Assembly: GCF_029203305.1 (NCBI RefSeq) | Contig: NC_089467.1 | Location: forward strand, 496,001-560,000 | DNA length: 64,000 bases | Origin: Yamadazyma tenuis | Taxonomy: Eukaryota; Ascomycota; Pichiomycetes; Serinales; Debaryomycetaceae | Direction of reading: 5' to 3' | Shown here: one piece after another, positions 1 to 8,807 of the stretch | How positions within the stretch are numbered: the stretch's first letter is position 1 | Layout of the letters: every line of letters begins with the position of its first letter | The notes under the pieces: model-generated | The model's database searches: none | The model's input: only the letters and a program-made list of their open reading frames with translations | What the model was told of the DNA's origin: nothing | Program-made: the position numbers and the translations under genes

Positions 1-2
1 CT

Positions 3-671
3 CCTTTGATCAATAAACGTCGGTTGTTTGAAGACTCCATTCCCATCCGTCGACATTCCACCACCACCACCACCGGTGCCTCGCTCTACTCGATGGCGCA
101 AGCCCTGGCATCCAACTCAAGCCTCGTACACGGTCCTCATGGATCCACCTTGACATTGAACCAGTCGGACGCGGTCACACCGCATAGTCCCTACAACCAA
201 AGCCCTTTGCTTCTATCAAATACCAACTCCAGAAACAATTCCATCTCCACCACCTTTGACATTAATTTTATCAACTCCAATAACAACTCATCTTCCAACT
301 CCAGACGTTCATCTATTGCCCCTGACTTCTTCCCCAATCCATTGAAAGATATCAACCCCAGTCATAAACGCAATGTATCCAATAATTCCGGTAAGGCTGC
401 GAACCAAAATGTTCCACCTCCGTTGTCACTCAACCAGCCAAGCCATCCCCAGTTTGCAGTACCTCAACTTATTGGAAACTCTCCAACCCAGTCTGCATTC
501 ACATTGAGTAAGTCTCAATCGAACTTGTCCAACGTGTTGTCCGCCTCCAACCTTCACCACCAGCTTGGTGCCAATGTCTCATCCGGTTCCCACCCCAAGA
601 AGAACACAAATAATGGTAGTAACAATGGAGCAGGGAATGGCAAGATCTCGGTATCGAGCCTAATCGATTGA
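3..671 (+). CDS. C-terminal part of an unknown Ser/Asn-rich protein (5' end outside window)
   Basis: The frame is open from the left edge (first codons CCT TTG) and has no ATG before it, so this is the 3' end of a larger gene. The 222 visible codons are low in complexity: runs of Thr, Ser and Asn, many SxS and NxS stretches, and scattered basic patches. This looks like a disordered tail of a regulator or signalling protein. No domain is visible and I do not recognise the family. The stop is TGA at 669-671, and SEN34 follows on the same strand after about 85 bp. Confidence 0.6.
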   Translation, partial: PLINKRRLFEDSIPIRRHSTTTTTGASLYSMAQALASNSSLVHGPHGSTLTLNQSDAVTPHSPYNQSPLLLSNTNSRNNSISTTFDINFINSNNNSSSNSRRSSIAPDFFPNPLKDINPSHKRNVSNNSGKAANQNVPPPLSLNQPSHPQFAVPQLIGNSPTQSAFTLSKSQSNLSNVLSASNLHHQLGANVSSGSHPKKNTNNGSNNGAGNGKISVSSLID

Positions 672-756
672 GAAATCGGCATATATCTAGTGGTTTGTCC
701 AAACTTTCTTCAATTCGTTTTCCCCACTGTTGAATTGTATTTCTTCTGTAGTAATA

Positions 757-1425
757 ATGAAAAGTAATAATGATTGCAAAAACTATTATTTGCGCACTGT
801 AGGAAAAAAAATTACTGATGAGATGTTGGATCTAGCCGTCATTGATTCCGATGTGTTGGTTTTCGACGTGAATGTGGTGAAACAGCTACGGAACCTTGGG
901 ATTCTTGGGAATTTTATGGGCTCTTTGGCAGCTGCTCCCCAACAGAACAGTTTCTTGGGCCTTCCGTTGAAGCTTTCACCCTACGAGATTTTATGGCTTG
1001 TGGATAACCGTCAGGCTAACCTCGTCAAACACAAGGGAATTACCAGGATAAATAACCACAAAGAGCCTTATTTCTACACCCAGTACAACAACGAGCCTAG
1101 TGAGCTCGAGGCAGTCGATATTGAGGTTATCAGACGTAAAGCCAATCCCAGTTCATATTCGATATTCTGTCAGCTAAAACACCAGGGATACTACTTGCTT
1201 CCTGGATTGAAGTTTGGCGGTGAGTTCATAGCATATCCAGGTGACCCACTTCGGTACCATTCCCACGTGATCGTCCATCCTGTGAGTGAAGTGAATTTCT
1301 ACAGCTTAATTGTAAGTGGCCGTTTGGCCACCGGTGTCAAGAAATTATATGTGATTCTGGAGCCTGACGAAACAGACCCAACGTTCAATATTACGTTCTC
1401 TATCGAATGGGCCGGATTTGGTTAG
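757..1425 (+). CDS. SEN34: tRNA-splicing endonuclease subunit Sen34
   Basis: Catalytic subunit of the tRNA intron endonuclease, which cuts the 3' splice site of pre-tRNAs. The C-terminal half carries the family signature YPGDP followed by a His-rich RYHSH segment and a RLATGVKK segment. These supply the expected catalytic triad, here read as Tyr160, His168 or His170, and Lys195 or Lys196. The N-terminal part matches the Sen34 fold (GxxxGxL...AAPQQNxFLGLPL). The open frame extends upstream to a TTG, but the first ATG is at 757 (222 aa); an ATG at 823 would give a 200-aa form closer to the usual N-terminus. It converges on the PNGase A-like gene with about 42 bp between stops. Confidence 0.9.
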   Translation: MKSNNDCKNYYLRTVGKKITDEMLDLAVIDSDVLVFDVNVVKQLRNLGILGNFMGSLAAAPQQNSFLGLPLKLSPYEILWLVDNRQANLVKHKGITRINNHKEPYFYTQYNNEPSELEAVDIEVIRRKANPSSYSIFCQLKHQGYYLLPGLKFGGEFIAYPGDPLRYHSHVIVHPVSEVNFYSLIVSGRLATGVKKLYVILEPDETDPTFNITFSIEWAGFG

Positions 1426-1467
1426 ATTACGCTATTAATGTCCTTATATACGTACGAATTAACGATC

Positions 1468-3462
1468 TCAGTTCTCATCGAGGACAATAGCTCCATTTTG
1501 GGCAATTACTCTCCTCTTATAGTCAATTCCACCTTGCAGATTTTTATAACGATACTTGGTTTCGGTTGTGCCAGTTCCATGATTACCGCTGGAAGAAACC
1601 ACAAACACAGACGTACCATTTTGCCCCGAGGTGTGTTCTAACTGCAGTCCTCCAAATCCTTTCTCGGAATACACATTCACATCGGTAATGTTAACGGTAA
1701 AAGTGACATCAGACCCATTAGTTGTTGTCAATGTGTCAAGAACTAATGGATAAGTGAACTCTATGTTTTCGTACAGACTTCCAACCCCGACGGTCATTTT
1801 GGTGTTTCCGGTATGGACAACACTCTGATCGAGTCCATCAGAGGAGATTATCTGAATGTTGGTAGTGCTAGTTTTGAACTCTAATTCCACAGGCCCAGAC
1901 ACAACCAGTGAGTCCGCAAGAGTGAATGAAAGACTGCTGTGAAGCTTCACATCGTCCTCACACACTAATGTTTGGTGTAAAGAAGTCGAATTGATGACAA
2001 TTTGGGTACAGTACCTATTAGTTAAAGCCTGCGAAGATGATCCAGTACTAGACTCCACATGACTATTTTCCCACACATGAAGGTTGGCAGTTGTGATCCA
2101 GTTGGAACCTACCAGCTTATGGTCCACACCATTATCAATTTTGATTTCTAATTTTCCGTCCGGATTAGCCTGGATTTTGGGTAACAAGACTGTCAACTCA
2201 ATGTTGATGGGCTTCAAGTCAAAGGCATCGTTGGAAACCACAGGAGACCACAACGATGGTGAAATACCCCCAGTGAAGATGACTGGATCAGGTGCAACGG
2301 CTGCAACTATCTGACCATCAAAATAAACCTCAACATGGCGAATAGGGCCATGTCCATAAAACTCCACCCCTTCAGCTGCAAAACCAGATACATAAGCATC
2401 GAGAATGTTAGTATACCAGAACTCTTCCTGAGAGTTCCCTGAAGTGAAAATCGACAACCGCAACTTGGAAGTGTTCGTGTTCAATTCCGGTAATTGTGCA
2501 ATGAATTGGGTGTCTGGTAACAGGATCTGGGGCAGTGACTCACTTGTTGATCCCAAACTAACTATCTTCGAGGGCAAAGTGTTTGTGAGGATCAAGTCAG
2601 TAATGTCATTAATGTCTGGGACTGGCCCAAACTGCGAACCCACCGTCTCATCATAGTAATAGTCAATGTACATGTTTAGTTCAAATGACCCTGTGTACTT
2701 GTCGTTGACAATGTTTCCCAAGCTAAACAGGAGCGTGGCCTCGTCCTGGAATAGAATAGCGTAGTCACTAACATCTTTGACGAAGTTGGAGTGGGATGGT
2801 TTTCCTCCTGGCTCAATAGTCGATGTTCTCCACACTTCCACACCACTCACAAATAAATGGGCTAACCGATCATATTGTACTCCCGACACATACGTATCCA
2901 ATGTCAACACAACTCTGTTGAACTCAATGCCCGAAGGAGGTGTATAAGTGGTCACAAAAGGAGAGCCATATGAGTTTCCAAATGTGTGATTGAACAATAG
3001 TTCGTGTTGCAAAGATTTCCCGTAACTTGGGTTGACGACATCTGGATAAGTGACCTCAAACTTCTCAACATATGAACTGTTACTGGTAGTAGCAGAATTT
3101 ACTCCCGAGGCTTTGAAAAAGCTCAATGCATGGTAATTATTGGGTAAAATTCCCTTATCAGCAAGATTTCCAAGAGAACCTGCAAAGTGGTGGGGGTTCA
3201 ACAGGAAGACATTCAAGACTAAGAGGCCGAAGATACCTAGAAATGAAAGGACTCTCATAGTGCGGGCCTTATGTTTAAATGGATTGATAGGGATTTTGCC
3301 AGACTTATAACCACATTTCTTGGAGCCGTACGTCAGTTTCAAATCATTGTTTGGAAAAGACAATTTAAGGTTTGGCGTCTCGACAATTAGCGTGTTATCA
3401 GGAAGTCTCAGGTTACCATACTGAATACAATGGAGTAAAGTTAGCTCTCTGTGCTTTCCCAT
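1468..3462 (-). CDS. PNGase A-like peptide-N4-asparagine amidase, secreted or membrane-anchored
   Basis: The product resembles the peptide-N4-(N-acetyl-beta-glucosaminyl)asparagine amidase A family, which releases N-glycans from glycoproteins. One hydrophobic segment (about residues 70-88, MRVLSFLGIFGLLVLNVFLL) is followed by a long lumenal or extracellular region with many N-x-S/T sequons. That region holds the family-like blocks FEVTYPD, LTLDTYVSGVQYDR and the WRTSTIEPGG turn. The first ATG in frame is at 3462 (664 aa), giving a type II anchor with a 70-residue cytosolic tail. An internal ATG at 3258 would instead put the hydrophobic segment at the N-terminus as a signal peptide. Family assignment is from pattern recognition; the catalytic residues are not established for me. 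Confidence 0.72.
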   Translation of the reverse strand: MGKHRELTLLHCIQYGNLRLPDNTLIVETPNLKLSFPNNDLKLTYGSKKCGYKSGKIPINPFKHKARTMRVLSFLGIFGLLVLNVFLLNPHHFAGSLGNLADKGILPNNYHALSFFKASGVNSATTSNSSYVEKFEVTYPDVVNPSYGKSLQHELLFNHTFGNSYGSPFVTTYTPPSGIEFNRVVLTLDTYVSGVQYDRLAHLFVSGVEVWRTSTIEPGGKPSHSNFVKDVSDYAILFQDEATLLFSLGNIVNDKYTGSFELNMYIDYYYDETVGSQFGPVPDINDITDLILTNTLPSKIVSLGSTSESLPQILLPDTQFIAQLPELNTNTSKLRLSIFTSGNSQEEFWYTNILDAYVSGFAAEGVEFYGHGPIRHVEVYFDGQIVAAVAPDPVIFTGGISPSLWSPVVSNDAFDLKPINIELTVLLPKIQANPDGKLEIKIDNGVDHKLVGSNWITTANLHVWENSHVESSTGSSSQALTNRYCTQIVINSTSLHQTLVCEDDVKLHSSLSFTLADSLVVSGPVELEFKTSTTNIQIISSDGLDQSVVHTGNTKMTVGVGSLYENIEFTYPLVLDTLTTTNGSDVTFTVNITDVNVYSEKGFGGLQLEHTSGQNGTSVFVVSSSGNHGTGTTETKYRYKNLQGGIDYKRRVIAQNGAIVLDEN

Positions 3463-3561
3463 TGTTAGTGTTCGGGTTATTAGATAAGCAGTCCTTGGAT
3501 TACGGTTTAAACACAAATAAAAATGCGACTCAGTGTTTACGCTATGTAGCTAACAAACTTC

Positions 3562-6111
3562 TCATACTGTTAATTTGGTGACGATATCTTCGAGCCTCTC
3601 TTCCTCCTTTTGCATTTCAATGTATTGCAAGGTACGGGAAAAATATTCTTCCAAAGATTTGAATAATCGGTATTCTTGGTCTTCAGTATCCTTCAAGTCG
3701 TAGTCATTGTTGAGGTTCTCAATATTGTTGTAGATCAACTCAATTAAACCATTTATGTAATTATCGTTCACCAAGGTATTGCCATGGATATTGAACACCA
3801 AACATTTGTTCAAGATCTCAATAAAAAGCTTAAGCGACAAGTACGGATCGATACATGAGTCCGCCACCCTCAAGGACTTTTGAAGACACTCCAAGACTCT
3901 CTTATCATCCTTGAATAATTCAATGGTCTGATTGGTTTCCAAAGTCTCGGTCCACCAGAATAGATGCCCGCAATTGTAAATGGATCGGCATTGATCTTGC
4001 TTTTTGAGGAGTTTGGAACCATATAATGTCAATTTGGTGATCAACGATTGATAATCCTCACGAGGCAAGTTTCTGGTGAAGTTCAACTTATTCAAGATTA
4101 ACAAAATGGATTGATACTGGATAGAGTTGTGGTTCATAGAATCTTGGGGGTTAATACCACGGCCATGCACAGAACCCTGCCCTTGACCTACCATTAAAGT
4201 TTCCTCATAAACGATGAAACACTTGTTGAAGAATTCGAATGTGATGGTGGGCAAATTAAGTTGGTCAGCGACCATGGTACAGTTTAAATATAAGTTTAGC
4301 ACCAATTGAGAATTGAACACTTGGTGATGTTCGTATAGTTCATCGATGATAATAGACAAGTTCTTAAATTGGTTGATCAACTTATTGGTAAACTTACCGC
4401 TTTTTGTCAAATTGATTAGTCCAATGGTCTTTAATATATCGAGTATTAATTGTATCACTGTTGGATAAGTGTAGACAATACTTGCAAGGTTCTTATTCAA
4501 GAACTTCTTTCTAACGTATGTTATGTTGCTGATTTTTTCAAACAAGTCTATGGAGTTCTTGTTTATCTTACCTAAGACCTTGCAAATATTCGATTGGTTA
4601 ATTAAGAACTCATTAGTGACCAATTTTTCTCCATTTTCAATTTTTACCGTCTTCACGATTCCCATTTGTTTCAGAACATTAAGCTCATTGGACTCCTTTA
4701 TCAAAATTAATAGAAACTTAAAGATAATATCGATTTCTTTCACATCACACACAATCTCATCCTGGTCAAGTAATTTATTCAAGATTTCAAGAGAGATTTG
4801 CTTTTGGTACAACTGATTTGAGATCCTGTTATAGAACTCATTGAAAAAAGACAACTTCAATAAACTGGAAATGGAATCGAAGTTCTGAATCGGAGTAATA
4901 AGCAAATTCAACCAGATCTTTTCATCGATTTCTTCGGAGCTGAAGTTCTCAGTAACAAACTTATAAATCTTATTCAAATTTTCATAATTGTCTCTTTCAA
5001 ATACCAACGATAGCCGAATGAAACTCTGCAAAATCGACGAGTGCTCTTCTAAAGGAACATTCATAGTGGTAAGCTTTTCGTAGAAGCCCCAAAATTCGTC
5101 AAACAATCTCAAGCTCGTGAACATTTCCTCTTCCTTTTCATTTTCTTCGCCATTTTCTTCATCTTGTTGTTGTTGGTGATAGTTTATGAATCTCTCAATC
5201 AAAGTGCTGATTAATTCAGACTTGTTCAAAGTGGGATTCAAGTTAAGGAATAAGTTATTAAGGAGCATATTCAAGGTAATAAAGTGGAAGTTGTCAGGGA
5301 AAATTTGGATTATCACATCAATTAAATATGTCTGGGCTAAATGGTCTTTACACTGAATAACCTGCTCTATTATTATAGGGAAGACGTGGTCTTTGTAATA
5401 CGACTCCGGGGAGTACTCATCATCAGTGAAATCATCAATTATTTGAGACAATCTAACCAAATTGGATCCGACTAAGATCTTCAATTCTTTTCGTTCTTGA
5501 TATCTCAATTCCCTCTCAGAAGAGTGGCCTTGGTGCTGTAATCTCACCCACAACTTGTTCATTTCAATGAAGTTGTTGATCAAAAACGTTACCGTTTCAT
5601 CGAATTCATGCTTGGTTCCAATGGGTAAAAGATCTTTGATTCTTTGACTCAAGTAATACCTTAAAAACAACCCTCTGATTGGATTTTGCACCCCACGACA
5701 CATTTCGATCATGTCCTTCATGATAGCCTCTGTGGGAGCATTATTGGTGGAAATAAAAGTTGTTCCCACTGCAATCAACATGTACAAACGAGGAACAATA
5801 TTCCCACTATATTGGACCAATTCGTACAAATCCGTCAAGAACGGGGTTTCAGTGTTCTTCTTATGCTTCGCCTTGTAGGAAGCCAACAAGTGGTTACACA
5901 AGTAGTCCAAGGAATCAAATACGGCAATGTATAGTTCATAATACTGTTTGGGGGACAACTGGTTAATTCTCAACTCATTCAAGAAGTTGGAACAGTGTTT
6001 CAATGCCTGTAGAAGGTTACTATCGTTGAGACATTGCTTCATTAAGTGTGATTGATGGTTGATGTTACTTAGACAACCTTGCAAGATTGATTTGGAGTCA
6101 TTCTTATTCAT
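3562..6111 (-). CDS. VPS35: Retromer subunit Vps35
   Basis: Vps35 is the central alpha-solenoid of retromer, which carries cargo such as the Vps10 receptor from endosomes to the Golgi. The 849-aa product has the N-terminal PRLYML motif (residues 107-112), the Vps26-binding signature of the family, within the conserved NIVPRLYMLI...GVQNPIRGLFLRYYL region. The rest is helical repeat-like sequence. An acidic Glu-rich insert lies about a third of the way in. The start was moved from a GTG to the ATG at 6111. The gene is tandem with the PNGase A-like gene (about 100 bp gap). Confidence 0.95.
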   Translation of the reverse strand: MNKNDSKSILQGCLSNINHQSHLMKQCLNDSNLLQALKHCSNFLNELRINQLSPKQYYELYIAVFDSLDYLCNHLLASYKAKHKKNTETPFLTDLYELVQYSGNIVPRLYMLIAVGTTFISTNNAPTEAIMKDMIEMCRGVQNPIRGLFLRYYLSQRIKDLLPIGTKHEFDETVTFLINNFIEMNKLWVRLQHQGHSSERELRYQERKELKILVGSNLVRLSQIIDDFTDDEYSPESYYKDHVFPIIIEQVIQCKDHLAQTYLIDVIIQIFPDNFHFITLNMLLNNLFLNLNPTLNKSELISTLIERFINYHQQQQDEENGEENEKEEEMFTSLRLFDEFWGFYEKLTTMNVPLEEHSSILQSFIRLSLVFERDNYENLNKIYKFVTENFSSEEIDEKIWLNLLITPIQNFDSISSLLKLSFFNEFYNRISNQLYQKQISLEILNKLLDQDEIVCDVKEIDIIFKFLLILIKESNELNVLKQMGIVKTVKIENGEKLVTNEFLINQSNICKVLGKINKNSIDLFEKISNITYVRKKFLNKNLASIVYTYPTVIQLILDILKTIGLINLTKSGKFTNKLINQFKNLSIIIDELYEHHQVFNSQLVLNLYLNCTMVADQLNLPTITFEFFNKCFIVYEETLMVGQGQGSVHGRGINPQDSMNHNSIQYQSILLILNKLNFTRNLPREDYQSLITKLTLYGSKLLKKQDQCRSIYNCGHLFWWTETLETNQTIELFKDDKRVLECLQKSLRVADSCIDPYLSLKLFIEILNKCLVFNIHGNTLVNDNYINGLIELIYNNIENLNNDYDLKDTEDQEYRLFKSLEEYFSRTLQYIEMQKEEERLEDIVTKLTV

Positions 6112-6236
6112 GGTCACTAAGATAAAGATACTATACGGGATTGAACGATTTCGCGATTTGTTAGAGGATGCTGCGAAAATACTTTCTCTATATTAAACAC
6201 CATACGCTACAACATAAAAAGAAGCTATGAAACACA

Positions 6237-8006
6237 CTAACTTCGAGAGATGAATCCTCCCAAGTCATGGATGACCATACCAGCAATAGCGGCCGAAATC
6301 AAGGTGGCAATGGCACCTGCGAAGAAAGCAGACGCAATTGTACCTGTAATATCCTTAACCCGAGTAGGACACAAAGCACTCAAGACCCCGATGTTAATAC
6401 CAACGGAACCAAGGTTGGAGAATCCACAAAGAGCATACGTGGCAATCAAAGTTCCTCTGTCGGACAACTTATTGTAAGGAGCGTCGTTGATCAACATGCT
6501 GTAGGCCACAAACTCATTTTGAATGGTTTTAGTGCCAATTAATTTGGATACTGCCAATATCTCGTTTCTTGGAGTTCCCAAGAGGAAACCCACCGGATAC
6601 AAAATGTACGATAACATCAACTCCAAGGTCAATTCGTGAATGTTCCAGAAGTTACCAAACCAGGTCAATAATCCATTGATTAATGCAACTAATGCGATGA
6701 CACACATACATTGGACCATTAAAGTTCCACCAATTCTCAATCCCAAACTAGCTCCTATACTGTATGCGTGTAATACGTTCTTGGGTGAATCTTCACCTTC
6801 CTCTTTTTTGGGGAAGACAATCTTTCCCGCCGTCAAAGGCTCTTCTTCTTCCGGGTATCTCAATTTAGATACAGCCAAGGAACAAGGAATGGACATTACA
6901 CAAGAAGACACCATGGCCTGGGCATTCAAACCCAAACCAATATAACCAACTAAAACCGACCCAGAAATGGTTGCAAAACCTGAACACATAACCTGGTGCA
7001 ACTCGGCCTTAGTCAAGTATGGCAAAAAGTCCTTGACCAAGATAGCCGATTCACCCTGACCAATAAAAGGAGAAGCAGCCGTCGCTATAGCCTCGGCACC
7101 GGACACTTTTAAAGACCAGAAGAAAAAGTAAGCGAATTTGCCGATGGCCCATTGAATCACACCAAAGTAGAACCAAATATGCACAAATGCCACAAAGAAC
7201 ACCACCGCTGGAATCACCGAGAAGAAAAACCAGCCTAATTCAGAGGTGTCAGAATCGGTCAAGAACGCAACACCATCCTTAGCGAATCCCAACAATAATC
7301 TGGCCAACAACGAGATGAAGTTGAAAATATCATACCCAGCCTTAGTTCTCAACACGAACAATGCAACAATGAACTGCATCAAGGTTCCTCCAATGACAGT
7401 ATTCCAATTGATTTTGGACCTGTTTCTTGAAGTAGCCCACAAGCCCACAAGAGCAACAATAACCCCAAAGAAAGACACAGCTCTGTCCTCTCTCTTGGAG
7501 TATGGGGTTTCAGTAGGTACAAACGAACCCACCAACATCACTGCAATAGTGATGCTTCCTCCTACCAACAATCTATGGGTTCTTTTAGGAAGCACCTTGT
7601 AGATTAAATCGGTACAATAGTTCCAAGGATACGATACAATGTGTAACAACTGGTGAAGAACTCTCCAGTACAAGGTGATCAACCGAACCATAATGCACCC
7701 CCATAAAATAGTTGGAATCAACCATTGGTGCCTGTGCTTTTTCTGAATGACAATCGACAACCACCAGGCGGTGAAAAACATTCCAAGAAATACATGCACT
7801 AACACTTTTCGGTAGGGGACCTTGGATATAAACCACGCCCAGCTGCCTCGTTTTGGGTTGTCGTCACCCGAAGTTGCGTATTCGTTAGACTGCTGGTCTG
7901 CCTCTATTACTGCATTTTTCTCCAAGTCGTAAAACTCAGTAGTTTTACTTTTAGAAATATTGGGCCCAACCTCCACAACAGAGTTCTTAGATTTTACAGG
8001 TTCCAT
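6237..8006 (-). CDS. CNT: Concentrative nucleoside transporter (CNT/SLC28 family)
   Basis: A polytopic membrane protein (589 aa from the ATG at 8006) that should take up nucleosides with H+ or Na+. The N-terminal 70 residues are hydrophilic. About ten to thirteen hydrophobic segments follow, with CNT hallmarks: GQGESAILVKDFLPYLTKAE, the GFATISGSVLVGYIGLG block, and near the C-terminus LGTPRNEI, NEFVAYSML and TYALCGFSNLGSVGI. CNT proteins are known from Candida albicans. S. cerevisiae has only the unrelated equilibrative type, to my knowledge. The roughly 800-bp upstream gap holds two CCCCT stress-element-like motifs. Confidence 0.92.
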   Translation of the reverse strand: MEPVKSKNSVVEVGPNISKSKTTEFYDLEKNAVIEADQQSNEYATSGDDNPKRGSWAWFISKVPYRKVLVHVFLGMFFTAWWLSIVIQKKHRHQWLIPTILWGCIMVRLITLYWRVLHQLLHIVSYPWNYCTDLIYKVLPKRTHRLLVGGSITIAVMLVGSFVPTETPYSKREDRAVSFFGVIVALVGLWATSRNRSKINWNTVIGGTLMQFIVALFVLRTKAGYDIFNFISLLARLLLGFAKDGVAFLTDSDTSELGWFFFSVIPAVVFFVAFVHIWFYFGVIQWAIGKFAYFFFWSLKVSGAEAIATAASPFIGQGESAILVKDFLPYLTKAELHQVMCSGFATISGSVLVGYIGLGLNAQAMVSSCVMSIPCSLAVSKLRYPEEEEPLTAGKIVFPKKEEGEDSPKNVLHAYSIGASLGLRIGGTLMVQCMCVIALVALINGLLTWFGNFWNIHELTLELMLSYILYPVGFLLGTPRNEILAVSKLIGTKTIQNEFVAYSMLINDAPYNKLSDRGTLIATYALCGFSNLGSVGINIGVLSALCPTRVKDITGTIASAFFAGAIATLISAAIAGMVIHDLGGFISRS

Positions 8007-8807
8007 ATTAAAGGCAGCCAACAGTTTGGGGTACTGGAAAAAAAATAGTGGGATGTTCAAGAGGCTTTTTATAGAACAGAAAAAAGAGATGAGATAGCTT
8101 TTGATAAAGCTCGTTCAATGGCCGAAATTTTTTCTTGAATGGGGAATATTAGGTGATGTTTAAACACCCACACGATCCCCTCTCCCTACGTCTTACACCC
8201 CTCTTGTCCTTTGGTATTGTCGCTAGACCCTATGTGGTTGCTTATACCACTGCAAATACCCCCAAAGAACATCGAAACATTCGAGTCTTATCATTGGTGA
8301 ACGGCACCAGAGATCTTTATCAATAGCTAATCTCTCATTTATTCTTCATCGCTATCTATCAGCTTGGCACAGGGCCTATTGTGTTAGAATGCCGAACAGG
8401 TTGAGGGTTGCAGTCTAAGCCCGTGCGACCTGCGCTTTCCAGACTGCTTGCAGCGATAGAGCGCAAACTCGTAGTTCACTTGTATAGTGGAAACCTTGGC
8501 CAGTTGGTGCTGTGTATACGATTTACTTACTTATGGCCGTTTGTGGAGGCGGATTCAAATCGCCCAGCACACCACCGACGAGGCGTGAAGAAATTCGAAC
8601 GGCTCTGTTGCTCTCCAAGAGTTTCTTCTAATGGAACTATCCCGGCCGGGGTCATAACCAAGCCTGCTTTTGGCGCGGTTTGGCGGCGTTTTTATCTTTT
8701 CGCTGCGGGATCCCGGATTAGCATGCGGCAGATCCCGGTGATCTCGAACAACTTTAGAAGGCTGCAAATACTAGACGTGTAATTTATATTTTTTACAAAC
8801 CCGGATA
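8007..8807. other. Long gap between the CNT gene and the ATG2 stop; GC-rich block with hairpins
   Basis: No credible coding sequence: the only long frames start at non-ATG codons. The CNT-proximal half is normal promoter-like DNA with CCCCT motifs near 8177 and 8198. From about 8390 to 8780 the sequence becomes much richer in G+C and contains strong local inverted repeats. One is a nested hairpin near 8430-8466 (TGCGCT...CTGC-TT-GCAG...AGCGCA); another is a GGCG/CGCC stem near 8548-8565. The motif GATCCCGG occurs twice near 8709-8742. It may be a structured ncRNA or simply promoter DNA. I matched it to no known RNA family. Confidence 0.4.

Noticed and set aside
8540..8570. tRNA-like T-arm (GGCG-loop-CGCC around ATTCAAATC)
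   Set aside because: The invariant G53-C61 pair fails (A opposite C), and no matching A box or acceptor stem is present within tRNA range.
8408..8782. 124-codon open frame in the CNT-ATG2 gap
   Set aside because: It begins at TTG and its translation has no recognisable domain. The region has local hairpins and a competing frame on the other strand, so it is kept as non-coding.
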